64,000 bases of DNA. Source: Comamonadaceae bacterium. GTDB lineage: Bacteria; Pseudomonadota; Gammaproteobacteria; Burkholderiales; Burkholderiaceae_C. Below are positions 34,629-44,506 of this stretch, piece after piece. The notes below the pieces were generated by a model. It saw only the letters and a list, made by a program, of their open reading frames with translations, ran no database searches and was not told the origin of the DNA. The stretch covers positions 1 to 64,000 of the forward strand of contig CANJNC010000006.1 of NCBI GenBank assembly GCA_947475685.1. Direction: 5' to 3'. The first letter of the stretch is position 1, and every line of letters starts with the position of its first letter. The position numbers were made by a program, and so were the translations under genes.

Positions 34629-35600
34629 ATGATCAAAAACAACCTTCTTGCAATAACCATTTCTATCTCTTTTTCACTCATTGGCTTGACTGCATACGCC
34701 CAAGAAAATTGGCCTGAACGCCCCGTCAAACTCATCGTCTCCTCCTCTGCAGGCGGGGGAACAGACATGTACGCACGCATGCTTGCACAATCTTTGAGTG
34801 ACTCCTTCAAGCAGCAGTTCATTGTAGACAATAGGCCAGGAGCCAGTGGCAACATAGGGGCCAGTGCGGCCGCCAAATCTCCTGCCGATGGATACACCTT
34901 TTTAGTGTCTGCCAATACCTCTCTCACGATCAATGGCAGCCTTTATAAGAACCTCAGCTACGATGCTGAAAAAGATTTTATCCCCATCGTTCGTGCTCTG
35001 GGCCCCTTGGTGATTGTGGTTCACCCCAGCTCTAAAATCAAAAGTTTACAAGACTTGATAGAGATCGGCAAACGCGAACCCAATAAATTATCCTTTGGCT
35101 CCGCTGGGACAGGGAGCACCACTTATTTGGGTATCAGGATGTTAGAGGAAAAAACCGGAGCAAAATTTTTGCATGTTCCTTACAAAGGTGTTGCGCCAGC
35201 TTACCAAGACTTGCTGGCTGGGCAAATTCAATTCATGATGCCTGATGTCGCCTCTGGATTGCAGTTGATCAAATCGGGAAAAATCATCCCCATTGTGAGC
35301 GAATACAAAACCCCCCTCATCCCCAACTTACCCAACATGTCTGATGCGGGCTACCCCGAGGTCAATACCAACAGCTCTTTCAGCTTGGTCGCGCCCAGTG
35401 GTACACCACCACCGATCATTGAAAAAATGCACAAAGAACTGATGTCAATCACCAAGTCAGCCGCCTTTTCTAGCAAAGTCGAAGCGCAAGGGCTGATTGC
35501 TGAAACTGAGTCTTTAAGTGGTTTATTTAACTCGATGAAAAAAGAACGCGACAACTATGCCACCTTTATCAAACGAAACGCAATTGTGCCCTCTGACTAG
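34629..35600 (+). CDS. Bug-family (TctC) periplasmic solute receptor 5
   Basis: 323 residues. Signal peptide MIKNNLLAITISISFSLIGLTAYA, cleavage before QENWPERPV. Family marks: VKLIVSSSAGGGTDMYAR, VDNRPGASGNIGASAAA, HVPYKGVAPA, NLPNMSDAGYP. It follows the DoxX-like gene on the same strand and precedes a family-3 binding protein by 33 bases. Ligand unknown. Confidence 0.88.
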   Translation: MIKNNLLAITISISFSLIGLTAYAQENWPERPVKLIVSSSAGGGTDMYARMLAQSLSDSFKQQFIVDNRPGASGNIGASAAAKSPADGYTFLVSANTSLTINGSLYKNLSYDAEKDFIPIVRALGPLVIVVHPSSKIKSLQDLIEIGKREPNKLSFGSAGTGSTTYLGIRMLEEKTGAKFLHVPYKGVAPAYQDLLAGQIQFMMPDVASGLQLIKSGKIIPIVSEYKTPLIPNLPNMSDAGYPEVNTNSSFSLVAPSGTPPPIIEKMHKELMSITKSAAFSSKVEAQGLIAETESLSGLFNSMKKERDNYATFIKRNAIVPSD

Positions 35601-35633
35601 CTCTTACCGCTTGATCAACAACTTCAATTCAAT

Positions 35634-36449
35634 ATGAACTCTCCAACCTTTATCTCAGCCATAGGATGTCTTTTTCTGAGTTGCTCTTGGACGATGGCGA
35701 TGGCCGATCGGCTCGATGAAGTCTTGGCGCGAGGTGTTTTAAAAGTGGGCGTGAGCGATACCACGCCCCCATTTAGCTTTAAAAATCAAAATGAACAGCT
35801 CGATGGCTATGACATTGACTTGGTAAAATCGGTGGCCAAAAGAATGAACCTCAATCTAGTCATGACGCCTGTGAACAGCGCACAAAGAATTCCATTGTTG
35901 CAAGAAGGACAATTGGATTTTGTAGCAACCTCAATGACGCGTACCAAAGACAGGCTCAAAGAAATTGACTTCAGTTATATTTACTTTGTAACTCCCCACG
36001 CCGTGATTGTAAAGAACACCTCTTCTATCACCTCCATCAAGCACCTTGAAGGTAAATGGGCAGCCTCTGTCAACACCTCCACTGCCGGTGGCAATTTACT
36101 CGACGCACAACCCTTGGTGAAGATCAAGTATGTTCGAGATTACTTTCTTGCTTTTTCTGAATTAAAAAATGGACAGGTAGATGCCTTTACCACCGACGAA
36201 ACCGTCTTGTCCGCGATCTTGAAAGAAGATGGTCATCCTGAGCAATACAGGTTCTTGCATGATTTCACAAAGTCCAGAGATGTGGGGTTTGCTTTAAAAA
36301 AAGGGGAGGACCGATTCAAAGCTTTGGTCAACCAAAAACTCCTGGAGATCGAATCTTCTGGTGAAGCCCTTGAAATTTGGAACAATTGGTTTGGCACTAA
36401 AGCACAACAACCCATTGCACGTAATTTTAAGATCACGGCAAGCTATTGA
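35634..36449 (+). CDS. extracellular solute-binding protein, family 3 (amino-acid ABC type)
   Basis: 271 residues. Signal peptide with cleavage after MAMA (about residue 23). Family-3 landmarks: VLKVGVSDTTPPFSF (about 36-50), GYDIDLVKSVAKRMN (about 58-72), LQEGQLDFVATSMTRTKDR (about 88-106), DFSYIYFVTP (about 111-120), VDAFTTDE (about 181-188). Proteins of this family bind amino acids or small organic acids for an ABC importer. No permease or ATPase gene is present in the window, so it is an orphan and may supply a distant importer. It stands between two Bug receptor genes. Confidence 0.86.
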   Translation: MNSPTFISAIGCLFLSCSWTMAMADRLDEVLARGVLKVGVSDTTPPFSFKNQNEQLDGYDIDLVKSVAKRMNLNLVMTPVNSAQRIPLLQEGQLDFVATSMTRTKDRLKEIDFSYIYFVTPHAVIVKNTSSITSIKHLEGKWAASVNTSTAGGNLLDAQPLVKIKYVRDYFLAFSELKNGQVDAFTTDETVLSAILKEDGHPEQYRFLHDFTKSRDVGFALKKGEDRFKALVNQKLLEIESSGEALEIWNNWFGTKAQQPIARNFKITASY

Positions 36450-36521
36450 TTGATTTAAAACTATGATGCTTTATCAATCTTATATTTGAAATTACCTCTC
36501 AACCCAACAAGACTTGAGTTC

Positions 36522-37535
36522 ATGCTGCAACAAAAAACACCCTTTCTAGGTTTTCAAAAACTATGCTTTTTCGGGTTTGCGACTGCGCTATCTTTGGGAT
36601 GCTTTGCTGCTGGTAATTCTGCAACCTTGGTCAGCGATTTTCCCAATAAACCGATCAGATGGATTGTTCCCACCGCACCCGGAGCAGGCACGGACTTCAC
36701 AGCGAGAAAATTTGCACAAATTGCAAGTGAAGCTTGGCAGCAGTCGGTGATTGTCGATAACCGCTCAGGTGCCTCTGGCATGATTGGGCTGGATTTAATT
36801 GCCCAAGCACCTGCCGATGGATACACCATGGGTTTTATCAGCGTCTCTCAATTCATTGATGCTTTGCTGTTGCAAAAGTTCAGCTTCGATCCCTCCAAGG
36901 ACTTCACACCGATCAGCATTTTGGCTTCCACGCCTTTGGTCTTGGTGGTCAATGCCACATCGGGTTTGAATTCATTGCCAGCATTGCTGGCGTTTGCCAA
37001 ATCCCATCCTGGCGAAATAAGTTATTCCTCTGGCGGCAGTGGAGGTTTGACGCATTTGGCCATGGAGGTATTTTTGAACAAGTCGGGTATTCAAGCCACT
37101 CACATCCCTTATAAAGGTTCGGGACCTGCATTGGTTGATCTCTTGGCCTCTCGCGTTCAAATGACCTTCTCAACGCCTCCAGCGGTGTTACAACACATTA
37201 GAACCAATCGGCTCAAACCCTTGGCCATGGCCACGCTGATCAGGTCGACATTGATGCCCGATGTAGCGACCTTTGGTGAACAAGGTGTTCAAGGTGTCGC
37301 AATTGGTACTTGGTATGGTCTGATTGGACCCGCCCATATGCAAAGCGAGTTGGCTGAAAAAATAGCAAGAACCATTGCACAAGCAGCAAAGGGGGCAGTT
37401 GTAAGAGAGAATATGCAGTCCCAAGGCATTGAAGCTCAAACTAGCACGCCTGCGGAATTCAGCCGCTTATTGGCTACAGAGAGAAGTCAGTGGAATGAGG
37501 TCGTTAAAACCATTGGCTTTAAGCGGGAACAATAA
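36522..37535 (+). CDS. Bug-family (TctC) periplasmic solute receptor 6
   Basis: 337 residues from ATG 36522; a TTG at 36486 would add 12 residues. Signal peptide MLQQKTPFLGFQKLCFFGFA... with cleavage near CFAA/GNSA. Family marks: IRWIVPTAPGAGTDFTAR, VDNRSGASGMIGLDLIA, HIPYKGSGPALVD, DVATFGEQGV. The sixth Bug gene in 25 kb and the last gene of the accessory region on the plus strand. Ligand unknown. Confidence 0.87.
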   Translation: MLQQKTPFLGFQKLCFFGFATALSLGCFAAGNSATLVSDFPNKPIRWIVPTAPGAGTDFTARKFAQIASEAWQQSVIVDNRSGASGMIGLDLIAQAPADGYTMGFISVSQFIDALLLQKFSFDPSKDFTPISILASTPLVLVVNATSGLNSLPALLAFAKSHPGEISYSSGGSGGLTHLAMEVFLNKSGIQATHIPYKGSGPALVDLLASRVQMTFSTPPAVLQHIRTNRLKPLAMATLIRSTLMPDVATFGEQGVQGVAIGTWYGLIGPAHMQSELAEKIARTIAQAAKGAVVRENMQSQGIEAQTSTPAEFSRLLATERSQWNEVVKTIGFKREQ

Positions 37536-37550
37536 AAGGATCTATTTATA

Positions 37551-37602
37551 TGTCTTGACTCGAAGTTACTGAAAGCTTTTTGTCAAGGTCTCTGTCAAGA
37601 CA
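37551..37602. repeat. 9-bp inverted repeat downstream of Bug receptor 6
   Basis: TGTCTTGAC at 37551-37559 and GTCAAGACA at 37594-37602 are perfect inverted copies with 34 bases between; a partial copy TGTCAAGG lies at 37581-37588. It is in the spacer between convergent genes. It could form a weak 3' stem; no T-run. Confidence 0.4.
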
Positions 37603-37663
37603 AGAGAGGCAATAAGGACTCAGCGCTCAAAAATCCCTTGGAGCTTTTAAACCCGCAATTGAA

Positions 37664-38227
37664 TCAATGAACAGAGCCCTTCAAGGCCGCCGGGATCATC
37701 AGTGGCATCACAGGGATGCCCTCTTCCAAAAGCTCCATGGACTCCTCGGCGCTGACTTGTCCGCGAATGTTGCGCTCTTGGGTTTCACCATAATGCATCT
37801 TGCGCGCTTCATCTGCAAACTGATGGCCAACATCATCGGTATTCGCAATGACTTGCTGAATCATCTTGAGCCAATTGGCTTGAATTTGTTGTTGCACCTC
37901 CAAGGTGTGGGCATCATTGGACAAGGCCACCTCATTGGACACTGGAACTTGTGCGGAGGAAGACGCACCCGCCTCAACGCTATTTGGGTCTTGATCAGCA
38001 GGCAAGCCACTCGCTTTAGACTGTGCCAACGACAGGCCTTGAGTTCTCGATGTTTTTGATGACAATAAATTCAACCTAGGCGCGCTCAGGAGCTTGGTGA
38101 TATCAATTTGACCACACATAGGGCACTCCACCAAGCCACGAGACAATTGACTTTGGAAATCGTGCTCAGAAGCAAACCAACCCTCAAATTGGTGCGATTG
38201 TGAACACTGGAGATCTAAGACTTTCAT
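37664..38227 (-). CDS. DUF1178 family protein
   Basis: 187 residues from ATG 38227 (MKVLDLQCSQSHQFEGWF), the standard family start; the open frame reaches 12 codons further. A Zn-ribbon-like N-terminus has C8 and H12 (the common C-x3-H) and CPMCG (about 36-40), typical of DUF1178. The C-terminal half has VQQQIQANWLKMIQQVI (about 120-136), DVGHQFADEARKMHYGE (about 141-157) and IRGQVSAEE. Function unknown. In this order DUF1178 is often encoded near nuoN, as here; it is 137 bp downstream and co-oriented. Confidence 0.87.
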   Translation of the reverse strand: MKVLDLQCSQSHQFEGWFASEHDFQSQLSRGLVECPMCGQIDITKLLSAPRLNLLSSKTSRTQGLSLAQSKASGLPADQDPNSVEAGASSSAQVPVSNEVALSNDAHTLEVQQQIQANWLKMIQQVIANTDDVGHQFADEARKMHYGETQERNIRGQVSAEESMELLEEGIPVMPLMIPAALKGSVH

Positions 38228-38363
38228 GTAGAAATTATGACTTAAAAATGACCCAATCTCCAATTAAAAAAACAAAATAGACGAATAATGGATTTTTAAT
38301 GATCGGCTTTCTATCAAAGATCAAAGCCAGCTGCAAGGCAACAAGAAAAGGGTCTGGACAAAA

Positions 38364-39848
38364 TCAACCCAAGGACTTGACAATGGCCTGGGCACATAGC
38401 GACATCAAACCACCAGGGAATAGACCCAGCGCCAAAATCAAAAGGCCATTGATACTCAACAACCAACGCACCTCCCATGAAGCCGAGACATTGCTAACCG
38501 TCAATGGTTGGTCAAAATACATGACCTTGATGACCCTTATGTAATAAAAGGCTGCAAGCAAGGACATGATCAATGCAAAGATCACCAAATAGGTCGCACC
38601 GAACAATTGCGAGGCCAAGAGCGCCTGTAAAACAGATAGTTTGGCATAAAAGCCCACCAAGGGAGGAACACCGGCAAGCGAAAATAAACAAATGGCCATG
38701 ACTGCAGCATACAAGGGACTGCGTTGATTCAGACCCGCAAAATCAGAGATTTCTTCGCTCTCAAAACCTTCTCTGGCCAGCAACAAAATGACACCAAATG
38801 CAGCCAATGTTGTAATCACATAAGTGATCACATAAAACATAGAGGAGCTGTAAGCATTGGCGGCATCGGCGCTTCCACCTTCAAAAACGCCACAGTACAA
38901 ACCAATCAATACAAAACCCATTTGTGAGATGGTCGAAAAAGCAAGCATTCTCTTCAAATTGGTCTGGGCAATTGCAGCCAAGTTCCCAACAGCCAATGAA
39001 CATACACTCAAGATGATCAACATTTGCTGCCAATCATGCGCCATGGGCAAGAGGCCACTGACCAATATCCGAATCGTGATGGCAAAAGCAGCAAGCTTAG
39101 GCGCTCCAGCAACCATCAAAGTCACTGCAGTTGGTGCACCTTGATAGACGTCTGGCACCCACATGTGAAAAGGAACCACACTCAACTTGAAGGCCAGAGC
39201 GCAAACGACAAAGACCAGTCCAAGCACCAAAACTTTTGGCTGGATTTGACCAGAAGAGATGCTCTCATAGACCCGACTGATATCAAGTGAGCCCGTGGCT
39301 CCATATAGCATTGACAAACCATAAAGCAAGAATCCACTGGCCAAAGCACCCAATACAAAATACTTCATCGCCGCCTCTGTGGCCGCCGCATGGTCTCTCC
39401 TCAAGGCCACCAAAGCATAGCTACAAAGTGTCAACATCTCTAACCCCAAATAAATCACCAAGAAGTGATTACCTGAAATCATCACCATCATCCCTAAAAG
39501 CGCAAAAAGACCCAGAGTAAATAACTCTCCACCCTTTAACATGCCGCGATCGAGCGCGTAGGGGCGAGCGTAGACAAACGTGCACAACACAGCCAAGCAT
39601 GAAAACGCCTTGAGCCAATGACCCATGGGATCGAAGACCACCATATGAGAAAACCCAAAGCTCACAGTACCCTCATTGGCCAACATGATCTCTATCACAC
39701 TCACGATTAAAAGTGTCAACACTGTCAGCACAAAGGTGAGTGTTCGCTTCAAAGACTTAACCCCAAGGTCAACCAGTGAAATGACACATGTCATGAGCAA
39801 CAAAATCACTTCAGGACTGATACTGATCCAACTTGAAACGTTGATCAT
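38364..39848 (-). CDS. nuoN: NADH-quinone oxidoreductase subunit N
   Basis: 494 residues, about 14 membrane helices. One of three antiporter-like proton-pumping subunits of complex I. Family landmarks: YLGLEMLTLCSYALVAL (about 134-150) with the conserved Glu, MKYFVLGALASGFLLYG (about 160-176), AFKLSVVPFHMWVPDVYQGAP (about 218-238) with conserved Lys and His. Last gene of nuoA-N on the minus strand. Confidence 0.96.
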   Translation of the reverse strand: MINVSSWISISPEVILLLMTCVISLVDLGVKSLKRTLTFVLTVLTLLIVSVIEIMLANEGTVSFGFSHMVVFDPMGHWLKAFSCLAVLCTFVYARPYALDRGMLKGGELFTLGLFALLGMMVMISGNHFLVIYLGLEMLTLCSYALVALRRDHAAATEAAMKYFVLGALASGFLLYGLSMLYGATGSLDISRVYESISSGQIQPKVLVLGLVFVVCALAFKLSVVPFHMWVPDVYQGAPTAVTLMVAGAPKLAAFAITIRILVSGLLPMAHDWQQMLIILSVCSLAVGNLAAIAQTNLKRMLAFSTISQMGFVLIGLYCGVFEGGSADAANAYSSSMFYVITYVITTLAAFGVILLLAREGFESEEISDFAGLNQRSPLYAAVMAICLFSLAGVPPLVGFYAKLSVLQALLASQLFGATYLVIFALIMSLLAAFYYIRVIKVMYFDQPLTVSNVSASWEVRWLLSINGLLILALGLFPGGLMSLCAQAIVKSLG

Positions 39849-39893
39849 GTTAGTGTTCCGCTCTTTGAATAATTAATGATGTTTGAAGAAGGT

Positions 39894-41372
39894 TCATGTT
39901 GGAATTTTGCTCAATGAAGCCCATCTGAGCAACTCATCGACTGAGCTGCCCATGACATCTGTAAAGGGCTTGGGATTCACACCCATTGCCAACACAGCCA
40001 CCGCCAAAAGGAGCAGCATGACAAATTCCCTTGAGTTGATATCTTCTAACTCGGCCACCTCGGTCTTGGTCACGGCGCCCAAGAAAACGCGCTTGACCAT
40101 CCAAAGAGTATAGGCAGCTCCAAAAATCAAAGCAGTTGCAGCCCCCAGACCAAGCCAAAAATTCTCTCTGACACTGGCCAAAATGACCATCCACTCACCC
40201 ACAAAACCAGCCGTACCGGGAAGTCCACAATTGGCCATGGAGAACAAAAGGGCAAATGCAGCAAACTTTGGCATGGTATTGATCACACCCCCATAAGACG
40301 CAATCTCTCTTGAGTGGACACGGTCATACAAAACACCTATACACAAAAACATAGCACCTGAGACAAAGCCGTGTGCGATCATTTGAACAAGTGCGCCCTC
40401 AAGGCCTAATGGGGTAAAGAGAAAAATACCCAAACTCACAAATCCCATGTGAGCGACCGAAGAATAGGCAACCAGTTTCTTCATATCCTCTTGAACCAAG
40501 GCCACCAAGCCCACGTAAATCACAGCCACCAAGGACAAGCCCAGCATCAAAGGCGCCCAAGCGTGTGAAGCGTCAGGGAGTATGGGCAAGGAAAAACGAA
40601 TAAAGCCATAAGCACCCAACTTCAACATGATAGCGGCCAAAATGGCTGATCCACCAGTCGGTGCTTCCACATGCACGTCAGGCAACCAAGTATGCACTGG
40701 CCACATCGGCACCTTCACCGCAAAAGCAGCAAAGAACGCAAAAAACAGCAAAGTTTGCACATGCGCATCCAATGGCAATTGGTACCAACGCATCAACTCA
40801 AAACTGCCACCGGACTGAACATACAAATAGATCAATGCGACCAGCATCAATACCGAACCTAGCAAGGTGTACAAAAAGAACTTGAAGGCGGCATATATTT
40901 TTCTTGGACCACCCCAAACACCAATGATCAAATACATGGGGATCAAAGTCGCTTCAAAAAAGACATAAAAAAGCAAAGCATCCATAGCAGCAAAAACGCC
41001 CATCATGAGACCACTCAAGATGAGAAAAGCGCCCATATACTGATTCACGCGTTCAGTGATCACTTCCCACGCAGAGATCACCACGATCAAGGTAATGAAG
41101 GCGGTCAATACAATAAACCAAATAGAGATGCCGTCGATGCCCAAGTGATAAAACACATGAAAGCGCTCTATCCAAGAAATATGTTCTACATACTGCATCT
41201 GCGACTGAGAGGGATCAAAATGCAAATAAAGTGGAATGGTTGCTAGCAAACTGAACAACGCACCAACAAGGGCCAACCAACGAACAACCACGGCATGCTG
41301 ATCGCGTCCAAAAAGAAGCAAGACCAAACCGAAAATAATCGGTGTCCAGATCGCTATGCTTAACAGTCCCAT
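39894..41372 (-). CDS. nuoM: NADH-quinone oxidoreductase subunit M
   Basis: 492 residues, about 14 membrane helices. Proton-pumping antiporter-like subunit of complex I. The conserved Glu helix (FFEATLIPMYLIIGVWG, about 136-152) and AAFAVKVPMWPVHTWLPDVH (about 222-241), with the central Lys, are present. 45 bp upstream of nuoN. Confidence 0.96.
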   Translation of the reverse strand: MGLLSIAIWTPIIFGLVLLLFGRDQHAVVVRWLALVGALFSLLATIPLYLHFDPSQSQMQYVEHISWIERFHVFYHLGIDGISIWFIVLTAFITLIVVISAWEVITERVNQYMGAFLILSGLMMGVFAAMDALLFYVFFEATLIPMYLIIGVWGGPRKIYAAFKFFLYTLLGSVLMLVALIYLYVQSGGSFELMRWYQLPLDAHVQTLLFFAFFAAFAVKVPMWPVHTWLPDVHVEAPTGGSAILAAIMLKLGAYGFIRFSLPILPDASHAWAPLMLGLSLVAVIYVGLVALVQEDMKKLVAYSSVAHMGFVSLGIFLFTPLGLEGALVQMIAHGFVSGAMFLCIGVLYDRVHSREIASYGGVINTMPKFAAFALLFSMANCGLPGTAGFVGEWMVILASVRENFWLGLGAATALIFGAAYTLWMVKRVFLGAVTKTEVAELEDINSREFVMLLLLAVAVLAMGVNPKPFTDVMGSSVDELLRWASLSKIPT

Positions 41373-41415
41373 GTTGTTTTGATTCTCTCTATTTTTTTCG
41401 TCTTTAACGATTCAA

Positions 41416-43434
41416 TCACAGTATTGGCTTAATCCACACGAACCAAGACATCAACAAAAATACGCCAAGTATCATCACCAAAGCGTAGTGGTACAAAAAA
41501 CCAGTCTGCAAAGGACGAATCAACACAGACAACTTGCCCATCAGTCTCCATGCACCGTTGACGATCCAACCATCGATAATGCGTTGATCGCCGGTTTTCC
41601 ATAGCACGCCACCCAAAGCGCGACCGCCTCGGGCAAGCACGTGTTCGTTGAACCAGTCCATGTAATATTTATTTTCAAGTATGTTTTGCACGATGGATAA
41701 TCTGGCTTTGAACCAAGTCGCAATAGCGGGGTTGACCAAATAGAAATAAAAGGCAGAAAACACACCTGCAAGTGCCAACCAAAAAGGCAGAGATTTCCAA
41801 GCAATGGCGCCCATCGCAAACGGGCCTTCAAACTTTTCAGCCAATTCATGCATGACAGGATGATGCTCGTTTTGAATGCGAATGGCGTCCGTCAAAAACT
41901 CAGTGAATAACACCCCTTCAATCGTTAGATATCCAATGACGACAGAGGGAATGGCCAGCAAAATCAAAGGCAAGGTCACGACCCAAGGTGACTCGTGAGG
42001 ACGCGCATCGTGAACATGATCATCATGCCCGTGGTGAGACTCTGGATTCAAATGAAAACGCTCTTCTCCATGAAAGACCAAGAAATACATCCTAAAGGAA
42101 TAAAAGGCCGTCACAAAGACACCCGCCAAAACTGCAAAATAAGCAAAGCTTGACCCTGGGAGATGACTTTCTGCGACAGCTTCAATGATGCTGTCCTTGG
42201 AATAAAATCCAGCAAAAAAAGGTGTCCCAATCAAAGCCAATGAGCCCAAAAGAGAGGTGATCCAGGTAATGGGCATGTATTTTCTAAGTCCACCCATCCA
42301 ACGAATATCTTGATTGTGATGCACACCCATGATGACTGAACCAGCGGCCAAGAACAGCAAGGCTTTAAAGAAAGCGTGGGTCATCAGATGGAAAATAGAT
42401 ACCGGATAGGCTGACACACCTAAAGCCACGGTCATGTAGCCCAATTGTGACAAGGTCGAGTAAGCCACCACCCTTTTGATATCGTTTTGAATGATGCCTA
42501 AAAAACCCATGAACAAGGCTGTGATCGAACCGATCACCAGCACAAAATTCAAAGCCACATCGCTTAACTCAAAAATCGACGACATTCGAGTCACCATAAA
42601 AATACCAGCTGTGACCATGGTCGCCGCGTGAATCAAGGCTGAAATAGGTGTGGGGCCTTCCATCGAATCGGGCAACCATACATGCAAAGGAAATTGTGCG
42701 CTTTTACCCATCGCACCGATGAACAGACAAATGGAGATGACTGTGACCAACAACCAGTCTGTGCCAGGTAACAGTGTTTGAGATTGCAAAGCGATTTTGT
42801 CGAATATTTCCAAGTAATTCAAACTGCCCGTGTAGGCGGCAATCAAGCCAATCCCCAATATAAAGCCAAAATCGCCCACACGATTGACCAAAAAAGCTTT
42901 CATATTTGCAAAAATGGCTGTTGGCTTATTGAACCAAAAACCGATCAACAAATATGACACCAGGCCCACACCCTCCCAACCAAAAAACAATTGCAACAAG
43001 TTGTTGCTCATCACAAGCATCAACATGGCGAAAGTAAATAAAGAGATGTATGAAAAGAAACGGTTATATCCCTCGTCCTCATGCATGTATCCAATGGTGT
43101 AGATGTGCACCATCAATGACACAAAGGTCACCACACACATCATGAGTGCGGTCAGTCCATCAATCAAGAAACCAATCTCCATCTTCAAATCACCGACTTG
43201 CATCCATGTGTAAAGCGTCTCCTCAAAGCGCGCACCGTCGATTGCCACACTCTGCAAGGTAAGCGCAGAGAGCACAAAGGCGATAAATACGCCCAAGATG
43301 GTCACGCCGTGTGAGGCGCTTCGACCAAAAAGATTTCCACCCATGCGAGTCCCCAACACGCCCGATAAGATGGAGCCCACTAGGGGCGCCATGGGGATAA
43401 GCGTTAGGGTTGTGAGATTAAGGGTTTGACTCAT
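41416..43434 (-). CDS. nuoL: NADH-quinone oxidoreductase subunit L
   Basis: 672 residues from ATG 43434 (MSQTLNLTTLTL). A TTG at 43470 would overlap nuoK and lacks family support. It carries the antiporter-like fold of about 16 helices, with LFFGWEGVGLVSYLLIGFW (about 124-142), GKSAQFPLHVWLPDSMEGPTP (about 229-249), and the long amphipathic lateral helix at the C-terminus. A His-rich loop (ESHHGHDDHVHDARPHE, about 455-471) is present, as in relatives. Confidence 0.96.
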   Translation of the reverse strand: MSQTLNLTTLTLIPMAPLVGSILSGVLGTRMGGNLFGRSASHGVTILGVFIAFVLSALTLQSVAIDGARFEETLYTWMQVGDLKMEIGFLIDGLTALMMCVVTFVSLMVHIYTIGYMHEDEGYNRFFSYISLFTFAMLMLVMSNNLLQLFFGWEGVGLVSYLLIGFWFNKPTAIFANMKAFLVNRVGDFGFILGIGLIAAYTGSLNYLEIFDKIALQSQTLLPGTDWLLVTVISICLFIGAMGKSAQFPLHVWLPDSMEGPTPISALIHAATMVTAGIFMVTRMSSIFELSDVALNFVLVIGSITALFMGFLGIIQNDIKRVVAYSTLSQLGYMTVALGVSAYPVSIFHLMTHAFFKALLFLAAGSVIMGVHHNQDIRWMGGLRKYMPITWITSLLGSLALIGTPFFAGFYSKDSIIEAVAESHLPGSSFAYFAVLAGVFVTAFYSFRMYFLVFHGEERFHLNPESHHGHDDHVHDARPHESPWVVTLPLILLAIPSVVIGYLTIEGVLFTEFLTDAIRIQNEHHPVMHELAEKFEGPFAMGAIAWKSLPFWLALAGVFSAFYFYLVNPAIATWFKARLSIVQNILENKYYMDWFNEHVLARGGRALGGVLWKTGDQRIIDGWIVNGAWRLMGKLSVLIRPLQTGFLYHYALVMILGVFLLMSWFVWIKPIL

Positions 43435-43466
43435 GAATTCAATGTATGTTGGGTTAAATAACTCAA

Positions 43467-43775
43467 TCAACCTTTGAGGGTATTGAGTTCATCAACGTTG
43501 ATGGTAGACCTGTTTCTAAATAATAGAACCAAAATAGCCAACCCAATTGCAGACTCTGCAGCTGCGACCGTCAAGATAAAAAACACAAAAACTTGTCCCT
43601 GAATATCATTGAGGTAATGCGAAAAGGCAATGAAATTCATATTCACTGCAAGCAGCATCAACTCAATGGCCATCAGCAACACAATGATGTTTTTGCGATT
43701 TAAAAAGATACCCGTCACCGATAGAGCGAATAAAATTGCTCCAAGGGTTAAATAATGCCCAAGTGTCACGGTCAT
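43467..43775 (-). CDS. nuoK: NADH-quinone oxidoreductase subunit K
   Basis: 102 residues with three membrane helices. The conserved Glu residues of the membrane proton path lie in [13 protein letters not shown] (about 33-45) and in [11 protein letters not shown] (about 71-81). Overlaps nuoJ by four bases, suggesting coupled translation. Confidence 0.96.
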   Translation of the reverse strand: MTVTLGHYLTLGAILFALSVTGIFLNRKNIIVLLMAIELMLLAVNMNFIAFSHYLNDIQGQVFVFFILTVAAAESAIGLAILVLLFRNRSTINVDELNTLKG

Positions 43776-44461
43776 TTTTTTAGCTCCGAATCTTTGCTCA
43801 TTAAAGGTGCTGCAGCGTCCTGCGCCTCTTTGAGTGGTACTTCGTCAGCGACAGGCTGCACTGCTTTGATTTTCACGATGGTCAAACGATCCGACGAGCG
43901 AACGCGCACTTGCTCAGATGGGTTTTGATATTTACTGTCTTTTCTTTCTCTGAGGGTCAACGCAATCGCAGCAATGATGGCAACCAACAAAATTACCGCA
44001 GCCAACTCCAATGGGTACAAATAATCTGTGTACAAAGAAATTCCCAACTCCTGTGTGTTTGAGTATTGAACACCGGAGAGCGCATCCGCCATTAACGGTT
44101 TGGCCGGTCGACTTAACCTAAAGCCGCCCATCAACACAGCTGCCAACTCCAAGGCAATCACTGAACCAATCGTAGCAGCAAGGGGAAAGTTGCTCCAAAA
44201 ACCTCTTCTCATGGCCTCTATATCAATGTCCAGCATCATGACAACGAACAAAAATAACACCATGACAGCCCCGACATAAACCAGGACCAATGTGATGGAT
44301 AAAAACTCGGCCTGTAAAAGCATCCAAATGCCTGAGGCTTGGAAAAAACTCAAGACCAAGAAAAGGGCCGCATGCACGGGATTACTGACCGTAATCACGC
44401 GAAATGCAGCCGCCAATAGAATGGCAGAAAATATATAAAAAAGAGCTGACTGAGGATCCAT
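43772..44461 (-). CDS. nuoJ: NADH-quinone oxidoreductase subunit J
   Basis: 229 residues, five membrane helices followed by a charged cytosolic tail (from about 170). The helix 3 region [17 protein letters not shown] (about 56-72) is typical. The tail is longer than in E. coli, as is common in beta-proteobacteria. Confidence 0.95.
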   Translation of the reverse strand: MDPQSALFYIFSAILLAAAFRVITVSNPVHAALFLVLSFFQASGIWMLLQAEFLSITLVLVYVGAVMVLFLFVVMMLDIDIEAMRRGFWSNFPLAATIGSVIALELAAVLMGGFRLSRPAKPLMADALSGVQYSNTQELGISLYTDYLYPLELAAVILLVAIIAAIALTLRERKDSKYQNPSEQVRVRSSDRLTIVKIKAVQPVADEVPLKEAQDAAAPLMSKDSELKK

Positions 44462-44506
44462 AGATTTAAGTGGTATGTATCTTATTTTTTTGATTGATAC
44501 TGTGAG

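Noticed and set aside
43435-43470. Longer NuoL from a TTG at 43470
   Set aside because: It would overlap nuoK and lacks family similarity; MSQTL at 43434 is the usual start.
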